NCBI RefSeq assembly: GCF_000238595.1
Contig: NZ_AGTS01000100.1
Location: forward strand, 116,640 to 180,639
Origin: Acidovorax sp. NO-1
GTDB taxonomy: Bacteria > Pseudomonadota > Gammaproteobacteria > Burkholderiales > Burkholderiaceae_C
DNA: 64,000 bases
Direction: 5' to 3'
Shown piece by piece: positions 54,505 through 63,975 of the stretch. Both the position numbers and the translations under genes were made by a program. Numbering within the stretch: position 1 is the stretch's first letter; each line of letters begins with the position of its first letter. Under the pieces are notes generated by a model that worked only from the letters and a program-made list of their open reading frames with translations, did no database searches and was not told the DNA's origin.

Positions 54505-55548
54505 ATGGATCCCGCTGCCCCGATCCCCCTGTCACCCGCCGGGCGCTGGCACCGCCTGGCGGGGCGGCTGAACCCGCTGGCGCCGCTGCGCAGCCGCTTT
54601 CAGCGCTGGTGGCAGGCGCGCCTGCCGCTCAGCGACACCCTGGTCCTCACCCAGCGCAACGTCTACATCCTGCCCACGGGCGCGGGCTGGATGCTGGCGC
54701 TGACGCTGGGGGTGCTTCTTGTCGCTTCGATCAACTACCAGCTGAACCTGGGGTATCTGCTCACGTTCCTGCTGGCGGGCAGCGCTGTGGTCGGCATGCA
54801 CATATGCCACGCCAACCTGCGCGGCCTCACGCTGCATCTGAAGCCGCCCGAGCCGCACTTCATGGGCACCAGCGCCGCGTTCGATATCCAGCTGTCCAGC
54901 GACCGCAAGACGCCGCGCTACGGCATTGCCCTGTCGGTGCACACCGACGGCAAGGAGGCGCACCACTGGGCCTGGACCGATGTGCCGGCGCAGGGGCAGT
55001 CCGGCGTGCAGGTGGCCTTCAAGCCTGAACGCCGGGGCCTGCACGGCGTGCCCACCCTCATGGCCGAGACGCGTTTCCCGCTGGGCACCTTTCGCGTATG
55101 GACCTACTGGCGCCCCGCAGCGAAGGTGCTGGTGTACCCGGCACCCGAAACGCCCGCGCCGCCCCTGCCACCGGGCGAGCCGCGCGCTGGCGGCACGGGC
55201 AGCGCGCCATCCCAGGGGATTGGCGAATTTGATGGCGTGCGTGCCTACCGCCGGGGCGACCCGCTCAAGCTGGTCGTCTGGAAAAAAGCGGCCAAGTCGC
55301 TGGGCACGGGCACCGATGACCTGGTCAGCCGCGACTCCCAGCAGGCGCAGCGGCACGAACTGTGGCTGGATCTGGCCCGCGCCGCCCTGCCCGAGCACGA
55401 AGCCCGCGTCTCACGCCTGACCGCCTGGGTGTTGCAGGCAGACCGCCTGGGGCTGGACTACGGCCTCAGGCTGCCCGGCGTGGAGATTGCCCCGGACACG
55501 GGCGCCGCTCACCGCAGAAACTGCCTGGAGGCGCTGGCGCTGTGCTGA
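54505..55548 (+). CDS. DUF58 domain protein
   Basis: 347-residue protein with two N-terminal membrane helices (AGWMLALTLGVLLVASINY and LGYLLTFLLAGSAVVGMHI) and a C-terminal DUF58 region. The hallmark FDGVRAYRRGDPLKLVVWKKAAK is intact and the following part resembles a von Willebrand A-like fold (ELWLDLARAALPE). It starts 3 bases after moxR; MoxR-DUF58 pairs are thought to act together on envelope substrates. The exact role is not known. Confidence 0.92.
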   Translation: MDPAAPIPLSPAGRWHRLAGRLNPLAPLRSRFQRWWQARLPLSDTLVLTQRNVYILPTGAGWMLALTLGVLLVASINYQLNLGYLLTFLLAGSAVVGMHICHANLRGLTLHLKPPEPHFMGTSAAFDIQLSSDRKTPRYGIALSVHTDGKEAHHWAWTDVPAQGQSGVQVAFKPERRGLHGVPTLMAETRFPLGTFRVWTYWRPAAKVLVYPAPETPAPPLPPGEPRAGGTGSAPSQGIGEFDGVRAYRRGDPLKLVVWKKAAKSLGTGTDDLVSRDSQQAQRHELWLDLARAALPEHEARVSRLTAWVLQADRLGLDYGLRLPGVEIAPDTGAAHRRNCLEALALC

Positions 55549-55566
55549 ATCATTCCGAAAAATTCA

Positions 55567-55628
55567 TGCCAGATTGGTCTCCAGCGCTTATCCATCAAGC
55601 GCCTATAGCTATATTTTCAATAGCATTT
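55567..55628. repeat. dispersed hairpin repeat, copy 9
   Basis: Contains the exact 20-mer AGCGCTTATCCATCAAGCGC (55583-55602) with flanks AGATTGGTCTCC and CTATAGCTATATTTTCAATAGC. It lies in the leader of the transglutaminase gene, about 33 bases before its start. Confidence 0.85.
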
Positions 55629-55660
55629 TTATTGCCAACAGCCGGGTTCGCCCCACTGCC

Positions 55661-57685
55661 ATGACCCTGCGCCAAACCCTTGCATCCCTGCCCCGCGACG
55701 CCCGCGACACGCTTTTTTTGCTGTTCGTGATCGTGTGGGTGATTGCGCCCCAGGTGTCCAACCTGCCGGTGTGGACCAGCGTGCTGGCCGGCGGGCTGCT
55801 GCTGTGGCGCGGCTGGCTGGCCTGGGCGGGGCGGCCCCTGCCCGGCCGCTGGACGGTGGCTGTGCTGCTGGTGGTGGCGGTGGCGGGCACGCTGCTCACG
55901 CACCGCACCATCCTGGGGCGGGACGCCGGCGTCACCCTGATCGTGATGCTGCTGGCGCTCAAGACGCTGGAATTGCGCGCGCGGCGCGACGCCATGGTGG
56001 TGTTCTTCCTGGGCTTCTTCACGATGCTCAGCAATTTCTTCTTCTCCCAGTCACTGCTGACCGCCGCCGCCATGCTGGTGGCGCTGCTGGGCCTGCTCAT
56101 GGCGCTGGTCAATGCCCACATGCCCGTGGGGCGCCCGCCCCTTGCCCAAGCCTTCCGCATGGCAGGCACCATGGCGCTGCTGGGGGCGCCCATCATGGTG
56201 GCGCTGTTCATGCTGTTCCCGCGCATGGCGCCGCTGTGGGGCATGCCGGGCGAGAACCTCACCGGCCGCAGCGGCCTGTCGGGCACGATGCGGGTGGGCG
56301 AGATGGCCGAAATTGCGCTCGATGAACGCGTGGCGATCCGCCTGCGGTTTGAAGGCGCCCCCACCGATGTTCCGCCGCAGTCGGCGCTGTACTTCCGCGG
56401 CCCGGTCATGACGTCGTTTGACGGCCGGCAGTGGCAGGCCGAACCGTTCCGCGAAGACAGTGCCTGGGCCGCCCGCGTGGCCGTGCCGGCCAGCCTGCAG
56501 GTCAGCGGCCCGGCGGTGCGCTACGAGGTCACGCTGGAGCCGCAGCGCCAGCCCTGGCTGATGGTGCTGGAGGCCACCCCCGATGCGCCCCAGCTGCCCA
56601 ACATGCAGGCCTACATGACGCAGGACCTGCAGTGGATGACCACGCGCCCCATCACCGAGGTGTTGCGCTACCAGGCCGTGAGCTATCCGCAGTTCCGCCA
56701 TGGCCCGCAGCAAGCCGTGCAGCAGCTGCGCGTGTACACCGAGCTGCCAACCGGCTTCAACCCCCGCACGCTGGCGCTGGCGGCGCAGATGCGCACAGAC
56801 CCCGCGCTGGCCACGGCCAATGCCGAAACGCTGGTCAATGCGGTGCTGCAGCGGCTGCGCACCGGGGGCTACAGCTACACCCTGGACCCCGGTGTGTACG
56901 GCGAGCACACGGCCGACGAATTCTGGTTCGACCGCAAGGAGGGGTTCTGCGAACACATTGCCTCGGCCTTCGTGGTGCTGATGCGGGCGTTGGATGTGCC
57001 CACGCGCATCGTCACCGGCTACCAGGGCGGCGAACGCAACCCGGTGGACGGCTACTGGACCGTGCGCAACGCCGACGCCCATGCCTGGGCCGAGGTCTGG
57101 ATGGAAGGCCGTGGCTGGGTGCGCGTGGACCCCACCGGCGCGATTGCGCCCAACCGGGTGGGCGCCTTCCAGCGCCTTCGGGCGCCGCAGGGCGCCCTTG
57201 CCACCGCCATGGGCACCTTGAGCCCGGGCATGGTGCAGAACCTGCGCGCGGTGTGGGAGGCCGTGAACAACAGCTGGAACCAGTGGGTGCTCAACTACAC
57301 CCAGAAGCGCCAGCTCGACCTGCTCAAGGCGCTGGGGTTTGAGTCGCCCAGCTGGCAGGATCTCACCACGCTGCTGGGCACGCTGGTGCTAGCGGCGGCG
57401 CTGGGCGGCATGGGCTGGAGCGCCTGGGAGCGCAGCCAGCACGACCCCTGGCTGCGTCTGCTGGCACGCGCGCGCCAGCGCCTGGCGCGTGCCGGCCTGG
57501 CACTGCCCGACAACCTGCCCCCCCGCGCGATGGCCCAGCAGGTACAGGCGCACTTCGGAGCGCCCGCCCAGCGCCTGAGCGACTGGCTGCTGCAGCTGGA
57601 ACAGCTGCGCTATGCCCCCAGTCCCGCCACCGAACTGGCTCAGCTGCGGAGCGCATTCCGCAGCCTGCCCTGGCCCCAACCATGA
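55661..57685 (+). CDS. TgpA-like membrane transglutaminase (DUF3488)
   Basis: 674-residue inner-membrane protein with about six N-terminal helices (DUF3488), a periplasmic transglutaminase core and a C-terminal helix plus DUF4129-like cytoplasmic tail. Catalytic Cys, His and Asp are in EGFCEHIASAF, NADAHAWAEVWM and VRVDPTGA. Related TgpA of Pseudomonas is essential and crosslinks or cleaves periplasmic substrates not yet defined. ATG 55661 (MTLRQTL) is used; the longer in-frame reading from 55487 includes the repeat and is rejected. Confidence 0.93.
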   Translation: MTLRQTLASLPRDARDTLFLLFVIVWVIAPQVSNLPVWTSVLAGGLLLWRGWLAWAGRPLPGRWTVAVLLVVAVAGTLLTHRTILGRDAGVTLIVMLLALKTLELRARRDAMVVFFLGFFTMLSNFFFSQSLLTAAAMLVALLGLLMALVNAHMPVGRPPLAQAFRMAGTMALLGAPIMVALFMLFPRMAPLWGMPGENLTGRSGLSGTMRVGEMAEIALDERVAIRLRFEGAPTDVPPQSALYFRGPVMTSFDGRQWQAEPFREDSAWAARVAVPASLQVSGPAVRYEVTLEPQRQPWLMVLEATPDAPQLPNMQAYMTQDLQWMTTRPITEVLRYQAVSYPQFRHGPQQAVQQLRVYTELPTGFNPRTLALAAQMRTDPALATANAETLVNAVLQRLRTGGYSYTLDPGVYGEHTADEFWFDRKEGFCEHIASAFVVLMRALDVPTRIVTGYQGGERNPVDGYWTVRNADAHAWAEVWMEGRGWVRVDPTGAIAPNRVGAFQRLRAPQGALATAMGTLSPGMVQNLRAVWEAVNNSWNQWVLNYTQKRQLDLLKALGFESPSWQDLTTLLGTLVLAAALGGMGWSAWERSQHDPWLRLLARARQRLARAGLALPDNLPPRAMAQQVQAHFGAPAQRLSDWLLQLEQLRYAPSPATELAQLRSAFRSLPWPQP

Positions 57686-57758
57686 CGCCACGCCAGACTC
57701 CCGCTGCCTCGCGCTGGCATCATGGGTTTCTGGCAACGCAGAGTAACGACGAACCGCA

Positions 57759-58835
57759 ATGAAGAAGACCGCCCTGTGGACATCCACAGCTATTTTTTTG
57801 ATAGCTGCCAGCGCAATACCAGTAAGCGCCAGCGCCCAAAAACACTCAAAAAACGCCACCTCTCGGCAACAGCCTGCCGTGCTCTACGCATCACGCCCCG
57901 AGGCCCTGCAGTTTGCCGACGACCTGGCCGCGCGCCGCGACCTGGACCGTGAATGGGTGCGCCAGGCCATTGGGCAGGCGCGCTTTCTGCCGCAGGTGCC
58001 GCGGCTCATGCTGCCACCGGCCCGGGGCACGGCCAAGAACTGGCGGGTGTACCGCAGCCGCTTTATCGACCCGGTGCGCATACGGGCCGGGCAGCGGTTC
58101 TGGCAGGAGAACCAGGCCACGCTGGCGCGGGCCGAGCGCGAGTACGGCGTGCCCGCCGAAATCATCGTGGGCATCATCGGCGTGGAGACCATCTATGGCC
58201 AGCAGATGGGCACCTTCCGCGTGATGGATGCGCTGGCCACGCTGGCGTTTGACTTTCCGGCAGCCCACCCGCGCGCCGCGGAGCGCACCGAGTTTTTCCG
58301 CCGTGAGCTGGAGCAGTTCCTGAGCCTCACCCACCGCAGCAACATCGACCCGTTCGAGCCCCGCGGCAGCTATGCCGGGGCCATGGGCCTGGGGCAGTTC
58401 ATGCCCTCCAGCTGGGTGCGCTACGCGATTGATTTTGATGGCGACGGGCGCGTGGACCTCTTCAACAGCCCGGCCGACGCCATCGGCTCGGTGGCCAACT
58501 ATTTCATCGGCCACGGCTGGACGCCGGGCATGCCCACCCACTTTGGCGTGCAGTTCGACCCCAGCCGCCTGCAGCTCGATGACCTGCTCGCACCGGACAT
58601 ACTGCCCACCTTCAGCGTGGCCAGCCTGCAGACCAAGGGCGCCATGCCGGATGCAGCGGGTGCGCAGCACACCGGGCCGCTGGCGCTGGTGGAGCTGCAA
58701 AACGGCCCCGACGCTCCGTCCTATGTCGCCGGTACCGATAACTTTTACGCCATCACCCGCTACAACTGGTCCAGCTACTACGCCATGGCCGTGATCGAGC
58801 TGGGCCGCGAGGTGGCGGCAGCCCGGGCGCGTTGA
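57759..58835 (+). CDS. mltB: lytic murein transglycosylase B
   Basis: 358-residue periplasmic peptidoglycan-cleaving enzyme of the MltB/SLT family, making 1,6-anhydro-muropeptides. Catalytic glutamate is in IIGVETIYGQQMG (about residue 147); GSYAGAMGLGQFMPSSWVRYA and DLFNSPADAIGSVANYF follow. The first 26 residues are a signal peptide (LIAASAIPVSASA cleavage region) without the lipobox cysteine of E. coli MltB, so it should be soluble or periplasmically anchored by other means. The signal peptide DNA matches the dispersed hairpin repeat (57788-57846). Confidence 0.94.
   Translation: MKKTALWTSTAIFLIAASAIPVSASAQKHSKNATSRQQPAVLYASRPEALQFADDLAARRDLDREWVRQAIGQARFLPQVPRLMLPPARGTAKNWRVYRSRFIDPVRIRAGQRFWQENQATLARAEREYGVPAEIIVGIIGVETIYGQQMGTFRVMDALATLAFDFPAAHPRAAERTEFFRRELEQFLSLTHRSNIDPFEPRGSYAGAMGLGQFMPSSWVRYAIDFDGDGRVDLFNSPADAIGSVANYFIGHGWTPGMPTHFGVQFDPSRLQLDDLLAPDILPTFSVASLQTKGAMPDAAGAQHTGPLALVELQNGPDAPSYVAGTDNFYAITRYNWSSYYAMAVIELGREVAAARAR
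57788..57846. repeat. dispersed hairpin repeat, copy 10, inside the mltB signal peptide
   Basis: AGCTATTTTTTTGATAGCTG then CCAGCGC, a 10-base centre, AAGCGCCAGCG and CCCAAAAACAC. It fits the family layout but with AATACCAGTA instead of TTATCCATCA in the loop. In frame it encodes residues about 10-29 (IFLIAASAIPVSASAQKH), the hydrophobic core and cleavage region. Confidence 0.65.
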
Positions 58836-58966
58836 AACCGGCGCCTGGCCCCCGCCCGTGCAGGCCCGCGCCAGCGGGTTCACAATCGGGCCCTTCTACG
58901 CCTTTCGACTCCCCGCACAGCCGGTAACACCGGTGCGGCGGCTCACTTCTTCCGGACCCGTGTCCC

Positions 58967-59959
58967 ATGCCTGCACCAACATCTACCACCCCAGCCGCAA
59001 ACGCCATCGTCCGTGTGCGCGGCGTGAGCAAAACCTATGCGGGCGGCTTTCAGGCGCTCAAGAACATCGACCTGGACATCCGCCGGGGAGAGATCTTTGC
59101 GCTGCTGGGCCCCAACGGTGCAGGCAAGACCACGCTCATCAGCGTGATCTGCGGCATGAGCAACGCCACCGAGGGCACCATCACCGCCGACGGCCATGAC
59201 ACTGTGCGCGACTACCGTGCCGCCCGCGCCGCCATCGGGCTGGTACCGCAAGAGCTGCACACCGACTCGTTCGAAACCGTGTGGGCCACCGTCAACTTCA
59301 GCCGCGGTCTGTTCGGCAAGGCGCCGAACCCGGCGTTCATCGAGAAAATCCTCAGGGACCTGTCGCTGTGGGACAAGAAGGACAGCAAGATCCTGGCGCT
59401 GTCGGGCGGGATGAAACGCCGCGTGCTGATCGCCAAGGCGCTGTCGCATGAGCCCAAGATCTTGTTCCTGGACGAGCCCAGCGCCGGTGTGGACGTGGAG
59501 CTGCGCCACGACATGTGGCGCCTGGTGCGCGCGCTGCGCGATGCGGGCACCACCATCATCCTGACCACGCACTACCTTGAAGAGGCCGAGGACATGGCCG
59601 ACCGCATCGGCGTGATCCGCAAGGGCGAGCTGATTGTGGTGGAAGACAAGGCCGTGCTGATGCGCAAGCTGGGCAAGAAAGAACTGGCCATCACGCTGCA
59701 GCAGCCCATGGAGCAGGTGCCTGCAGCGCTGGCGCGCTGGCCGCTGGTGCTCAGCCAGGGCGGTACTGTGCTCACCTATAGCTTTGACACGCAGCAGGAG
59801 GACACCGGCATTGCCGCCCTGCTGCGTGCTCTGGCCGACCACGGCATCGACTTCAAGGACCTGCATTCCAGCGAAAGCTCGCTGGAAGACATCTTCGTCA
59901 GCCTGGTGCACGAGGACAAAGACCCAACCCCTTCGCCCCAGAAAGCGACTGCAGCATGA
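58967..59959 (+). CDS. ABC-2 exporter ATP-binding protein
   Basis: 330-residue ATPase. Walker [10 protein letters not shown], signature [12 protein letters not shown], Walker [13 protein letters not shown] and the switch histidine in [11 protein letters not shown] are all intact. The C-terminal 90 residues ([14 protein letters not shown] ... [14 protein letters not shown]) form the extension found in drug/polysaccharide ABC-2 exporters such as YadG. Its stop overlaps the permease ATG by four bases. Substrate unknown. Confidence 0.94.
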   Translation: MPAPTSTTPAANAIVRVRGVSKTYAGGFQALKNIDLDIRRGEIFALLGPNGAGKTTLISVICGMSNATEGTITADGHDTVRDYRAARAAIGLVPQELHTDSFETVWATVNFSRGLFGKAPNPAFIEKILRDLSLWDKKDSKILALSGGMKRRVLIAKALSHEPKILFLDEPSAGVDVELRHDMWRLVRALRDAGTTIILTTHYLEEAEDMADRIGVIRKGELIVVEDKAVLMRKLGKKELAITLQQPMEQVPAALARWPLVLSQGGTVLTYSFDTQQEDTGIAALLRALADHGIDFKDLHSSESSLEDIFVSLVHEDKDPTPSPQKATAA

Positions 59960-60726
59960 CCGGCTTGAACCTGCATGGCGTGCGCGCCATCTACCGCTTC
60001 GAAATGAACCGTGCGTTCCGCACCTGGATGCAAAGCCTCATTGCGCCCGTGCTCACCACCGCGCTGTACTTCATCGTGTTCGGTTCCGCCATCGGCTCAC
60101 GCATGGGCGACATCGGCGGGGTCAGCTACGGCGCCTACATCATCCCCGGGCTGCTGATGCTGTCGCTGCTGTCCGAGAGCATTTCCAACTCAGCCTTCGG
60201 CATCTACATGCCCAAGTGGTCGGGCACCATCTACGAGCTGCTCAGCGCGCCGGTGAACTGGGTGGAGGTACTGCTGGGCTATGTGGGCGCGGCGGCCAGC
60301 AAGTCCCTCCTGGTGTCGGTGCTCATCCTCACCACCGCCCGGGTGTTTGTGCCGTACGAGGTGGCCCACCCGGTGTGGATGGTGGGCTTTCTGGTGCTCA
60401 CCGCCGTCACGTTCTGCCTGTTCGGCTTCATCATCGGCCTGTGGGCCGACAGTTTTCAGAAGCTGCAGGTCATCCCGCTGCTGGTCATCACGCCGCTGAC
60501 CTTCCTGGGCGGCGCGTTCTACAGCATCAGCATGCTGCCCCCGTTCTGGCAAACAGTCTCGCTGTTCAACCCGGTGGTCTACCTCATCAGCGGCTTGCGC
60601 TGGGCGTTCTACGGGCAGGCCGACGTGCACATCGGCGTGAGCACCAGCATGACGCTCGGCTTTATGGCCCTGTGCCTCGTGGTGGTGTGGTGGGTGTTCA
60701 AGACGGGGCACCGCATCCGGCGCTGA
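59956..60726 (+). CDS. ABC-2 type transporter permease
   Basis: 256-residue inner-membrane protein with about six helices, of the ABC-2 family (YadH-like). The [20 protein letters not shown] segment [24 protein letters not shown] and the final [20 protein letters not shown] ... [16 protein letters not shown] are typical of this group. It overlaps and is translationally coupled to the ATPase, together forming an exporter of unknown substrate. Confidence 0.93.
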   Translation: MTGLNLHGVRAIYRFEMNRAFRTWMQSLIAPVLTTALYFIVFGSAIGSRMGDIGGVSYGAYIIPGLLMLSLLSESISNSAFGIYMPKWSGTIYELLSAPVNWVEVLLGYVGAAASKSLLVSVLILTTARVFVPYEVAHPVWMVGFLVLTAVTFCLFGFIIGLWADSFQKLQVIPLLVITPLTFLGGAFYSISMLPPFWQTVSLFNPVVYLISGLRWAFYGQADVHIGVSTSMTLGFMALCLVVVWWVFKTGHRIRR

Positions 60727-60734
60727 TGGTGCGC

Positions 60735-60752
60735 CGCCCGCTTCAGCGGGCG
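60735..60752. terminator. hairpin between convergent genes (possible terminator)
   Basis: CGCCCGC-TTCA-GCGGGCG, a perfect 7-bp GC stem in the 30-base gap between the ABC permease and the convergent binding-protein gene. It lacks a T-run on either strand, so terminator function is tentative. Confidence 0.35.
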
Positions 60753-60756
60753 CCGT

Positions 60757-62094
60757 TCAATAGCGCTGCATGTTGCAGCTGTGCGGCTGTTGCGCCTTGG
60801 CGGCGGGAATCTGCCGCACCACGCGAAAGCCGTAGCCCGAGCCTTCCACGTCAAACTTCACACCCGGCGCGCCCTTTTTGTCCATCACGCCCACCACCAG
60901 GGCCTGCTGGAACTGGTGGTCCGCCGCGCGCATGCTGCCGCCCTGGCCCGAAAGCTGCACGTTCGCACTCTCCATCTGGCGCGCCACGGCCACGGCGTCG
61001 GTGCTGCCCGCGCGCTCGATGGACTGGGCCAGCGCCTCCACCATGAGCTGCATGCGCATGTGCACATAGTCATCCTGCGGCTTGGGGAATCGGGTGCGGA
61101 AGGACTGGTAGAACGCCTCGCTCTGCGCGCCCGGCACATTGGGCAGCCAGTCGGCCACGGCCACCACCTTGCCGATGCCCGCGTCGCCGATGGCGGCGGG
61201 CGCTCCAAGTGCATTGCCGTAGAAGGTGTAGAAGCTGCCCTCGTAACCCACCTCCCTTGCGGCCTTCACCAGCAAGGTGAGGTCATTGCCCCAGTTGCCC
61301 GTAACCACCGCCTGCGCGCCGCTGGTCTTGATCTTGACGGCGTAGGGCGCGAAGTCCTTCACGCGGCCCACGGGGTGCAGCTCGTCGCCCACCACCGCCA
61401 CGTCGGGGCGCTGCGCGGCCAGTTGCTTCTTGGCCTCGCGCAGCACCGCCTGGCCAAAGCTGTAGTCCTGGCCGATGAGGTACACGCTCTTGAGGCCCAA
61501 GTCCTCGCGCATCACTTCCATCAGCGCAGCCATGCGCATGTCGGCATGGGCGTCAAAGCGGAAGTGCCAGAAGCTGCACTTTTCGTTGGTGAGGATCGGG
61601 TCCACCGCCGAGTAGTTGAGGAAGATCACGCGCTTGCTCGGCTCGCGCTCGTTGTGCTTGTTGATCGCCTCGATCAGCACCGCCGCCGTGGCCGACGAGT
61701 TGCCCTGCAGGATCACTTGGGCGCCATCGTCGATGGCGGCCCGCAGCGCCGACAGCGCCTCTTCGTTCTGGCCCTTGCTGTCGTAGCGTTCCAGCGCCAG
61801 CGGGCGGGGGCCGCCCACTGCGGCGGGCAACTGCACGCCGCCGCGCGCGTTCACCCGCTCCAGGGCCCAGTAGATGTTGCGGTACACGGCCTCGCCCGTG
61901 TTGGCAAAGGCCCCCGAGAGGCTTTCGATGAGTGCCACCTTCACCGGCTTGGCCGGGGCCACCGCCGCGGCGGTCTGCGCCCAGCTGGCGGAGGCGGGTG
62001 CCAGTGCACTGCCGAGCGCGATGGCCAGCGCGAAAGCGGATTGACGTAATGCCGTTGCGCCTTTTTTCAAGCCCACGGAGCGCAATTTATTCAT
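60757..62094 (-). CDS. ABC transporter substrate-binding protein, type I (orphan)
   Basis: 445-residue periplasmic binding protein. A long signal peptide (MNKLRSVGLKKG ... SALAPASASWAQ) is followed by KPVKVALIESLSGAFANTGEAVYRN, the branched-chain/urea-type opening. VYLIGQDYSFGQAVLREAKK and FYTFYGNALGAP are further marks. The C-terminus holds a HSCNMQRY tail. No permease or ATPase partner is adjacent; the exporter next to it is a different class. ATG 62094; ligand unknown. Confidence 0.88.
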   Translation of the reverse strand: MNKLRSVGLKKGATALRQSAFALAIALGSALAPASASWAQTAAAVAPAKPVKVALIESLSGAFANTGEAVYRNIYWALERVNARGGVQLPAAVGGPRPLALERYDSKGQNEEALSALRAAIDDGAQVILQGNSSATAAVLIEAINKHNEREPSKRVIFLNYSAVDPILTNEKCSFWHFRFDAHADMRMAALMEVMREDLGLKSVYLIGQDYSFGQAVLREAKKQLAAQRPDVAVVGDELHPVGRVKDFAPYAVKIKTSGAQAVVTGNWGNDLTLLVKAAREVGYEGSFYTFYGNALGAPAAIGDAGIGKVVAVADWLPNVPGAQSEAFYQSFRTRFPKPQDDYVHMRMQLMVEALAQSIERAGSTDAVAVARQMESANVQLSGQGGSMRAADHQFQQALVVGVMDKKGAPGVKFDVEGSGYGFRVVRQIPAAKAQQPHSCNMQRY

Positions 62095-62186
62095 GCCATT
62101 TTTCCCTTGAAATGCGGCGTGGCCGCACACACCTCCTTGGCATGCGGCGACCACGTCGAGAGCCGCGCAGTGTATAGGAGTACCCC

Positions 62187-62576
62187 ATGATCTTCGCCCC
62201 CGTGATCCGCCGCGCCGCCTACGCCCAGGCACCCCGTCCTGCCGATCTGGCACTGCAGCGCTTTTTGCTGGGAACGGTGGCCGAATCCGCAGCATCCCGC
62301 TCCGCGGGCTGCACGGTCACGCAGGATGACAAGGCCACCACGCTGCAACTGGACGTGCCGGGCCTGACCCGCGAGCAGCTGCAGATCCGCATCGAAGGCA
62401 ATGTCGTGCGCCTGCACAGCGTGGAAGGCGCCCCCCGCCGCGTACAGCGTGCGTGGGAGCTGGCCAGCGACATCGATGCGGCCCAAAGCACCGCCAAACT
62501 TGAAAACGGCGTGCTGACCCTCTCGCTGGCCAAACTGGCCCCCGAGGACAAGTCGGTACAGCTGCTGGTGCAGTAA
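62187..62576 (+). CDS. Hsp20/alpha-crystallin-like small protein
   Basis: 129-residue protein whose central 85 residues form an alpha-crystallin-like beta-sandwich (TLQLDVPGLTREQLQIRIEGNVVRLHS ... ASDIDAAQSTAKLENGVLTLSLAK). GVLTL is the conserved A-x-x-x-n-GVL element of the family. The terminal I-x-I oligomer motif is not evident, so it may stay as a small oligomer. It is separated by 92 bases from the divergent binding-protein gene and followed by a strong terminator. Confidence 0.88.
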   Translation: MIFAPVIRRAAYAQAPRPADLALQRFLLGTVAESAASRSAGCTVTQDDKATTLQLDVPGLTREQLQIRIEGNVVRLHSVEGAPRRVQRAWELASDIDAAQSTAKLENGVLTLSLAKLAPEDKSVQLLVQ

Positions 62577-62604
62577 GTCAGATTCTTTTTTACACAAAGG
62601 CAAG

Positions 62605-62639
62605 GCCCGCTGGGAGTAGCGACTCCCGGCGGGCTTTTT
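62605..62639 (+). terminator. intrinsic terminator after the Hsp20-like gene
   Basis: 13-bp stem, GCCCGCTGGGAGT (62605-62617) with ACTCCCGGCGGGC (62622-62634), one G-T wobble, 4-base loop, then TTTTT on the + strand. It is 28 bases after the stop codon. Confidence 0.92.
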
Positions 62640-62763
62640 GCCATGCGGCGGCGCCCGGCGTCCGATAAGATCGCCCCGCGCCGCCCCTGAAGGGCCCCCT
62701 CACCCCCCAAACTCCGATCACTGCGTGCCGCCCCCGGCATCTGCAAGGCCCCGAGATACTGCG

Positions 62764-63975
62764 ATGGCTTCCCTCGAAAACCTGTCTGCAGCCCATGCCA
62801 CCTTGCTGGTCGGCATATTGCTGGAGCTTTTTGTGGCTCTGGGGTGGTTGCTGGTGGCGGCGCTGCTGGCCCCCGCGCGCCGCGCCGCGGTGCAGTGGGC
62901 CGGCTTTGCCTTCCTGCAGGGCCTTGCGTTTGTGGTCTACCTCAACATGGGCCGCTGGCCGGACATCCATGGCCACGCGGTGAGCAACCTGCTGCTGGTG
63001 GCTGCACTGGTGCTGCAGGTGCGGGGCTTGCAGGTGATCACCGGCAAACCGCCAGCCGAACACGCGCTGCTTGCGCTGCTGGTCTTCGGCGCTCTGATCC
63101 AATGGGTGTGGATTTCGCACGAACATTCTGCGTGGCGCATGGCCGCCACCAGCTTGCTGGCCAGCGGCCTGTGCGGCTTTGCTGCCGTTGCCATGCTGCA
63201 GTGCATACGGCACGAAAGCGCACATGCGCCGCGCGTGCTGGGCGCTTTCCTCTGCGCCCCCTCAGCCATCGCCAGCGGCTTGCTGGTGATCCGCGCAATC
63301 TTCGTGCTGCAGCATCCTGAACGGGTGATCCGCGAAGACAGCCTCAACCAGTCGCTGGGCGTACTGGGCTCCATGGGGTGGCTGTTCTTTTCGGTTGGCA
63401 TGTCCCTGGCCCTGGCGGGCGTCGTGCTGTACAAGCTCCAGCGCAAGTTGAGCCAGGCGGCCACGCACGACGCCCTTACCGGCCTGCCCAACCGCCGCGC
63501 GGCCGACGATTTCATGGCGCACGAAGCCCTGCTCGCACAACGCCGGGGCGCACCGTTGTCGGCATTGATGGTGGACATCGACTTCTTCAAACGGGTGAAC
63601 GACCAGCACGGCCATGCGGCGGGCGACCATGTGCTGCAAACCCTGGCACAGCTGCTGAAGCGTCGCGCCCGGGCGAGCGATCTGGTGGCCCGCTGGGGTG
63701 GCGAGGAGTTTCTGGTGCTCCTGCCCGACACCTCGCCAGAGGGTGCGCAGCAAGTGGGCGAACAGCTGCGCCTGGCAGTGCAGGAGGCCCCCTTTCGGTG
63801 GCAGGACACGGCGATTCCCGTGACCGTGAGCATCGGGGCCGCCACCTGGAGCAGCGGCCCTTTCCATGCCAATGCGCTCATTGCCAGCGCGGACGGCGCC
63901 CTCTACCAGGCCAAGAGCAGTGGCCGCAACCGCGTGTGCGTGGCTGCGCCGGCAGCGGCTTCGATCCACGGGTAA
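62764..63975 (+). CDS. membrane diguanylate cyclase (GGDEF)
   Basis: 403-residue protein with about six to seven N-terminal helices (residues 1-215), then a GGDEF domain. The active site reads ARWGGEEFLVLLPD (GGEEF, a functional variant), and RASD lies five residues before it, the RxxD inhibitory site for product feedback. DIDFFKRVNDQHGHAAGDHVL holds the metal and substrate residues. It should make c-di-GMP from two GTP, in contrast to the degenerate GGDEF-EAL protein at 27.5 kb. ATG 62764 (MASLENLS). Confidence 0.94.
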   Translation: MASLENLSAAHATLLVGILLELFVALGWLLVAALLAPARRAAVQWAGFAFLQGLAFVVYLNMGRWPDIHGHAVSNLLLVAALVLQVRGLQVITGKPPAEHALLALLVFGALIQWVWISHEHSAWRMAATSLLASGLCGFAAVAMLQCIRHESAHAPRVLGAFLCAPSAIASGLLVIRAIFVLQHPERVIREDSLNQSLGVLGSMGWLFFSVGMSLALAGVVLYKLQRKLSQAATHDALTGLPNRRAADDFMAHEALLAQRRGAPLSALMVDIDFFKRVNDQHGHAAGDHVLQTLAQLLKRRARASDLVARWGGEEFLVLLPDTSPEGAQQVGEQLRLAVQEAPFRWQDTAIPVTVSIGAATWSSGPFHANALIASADGALYQAKSSGRNRVCVAAPAAASIHG

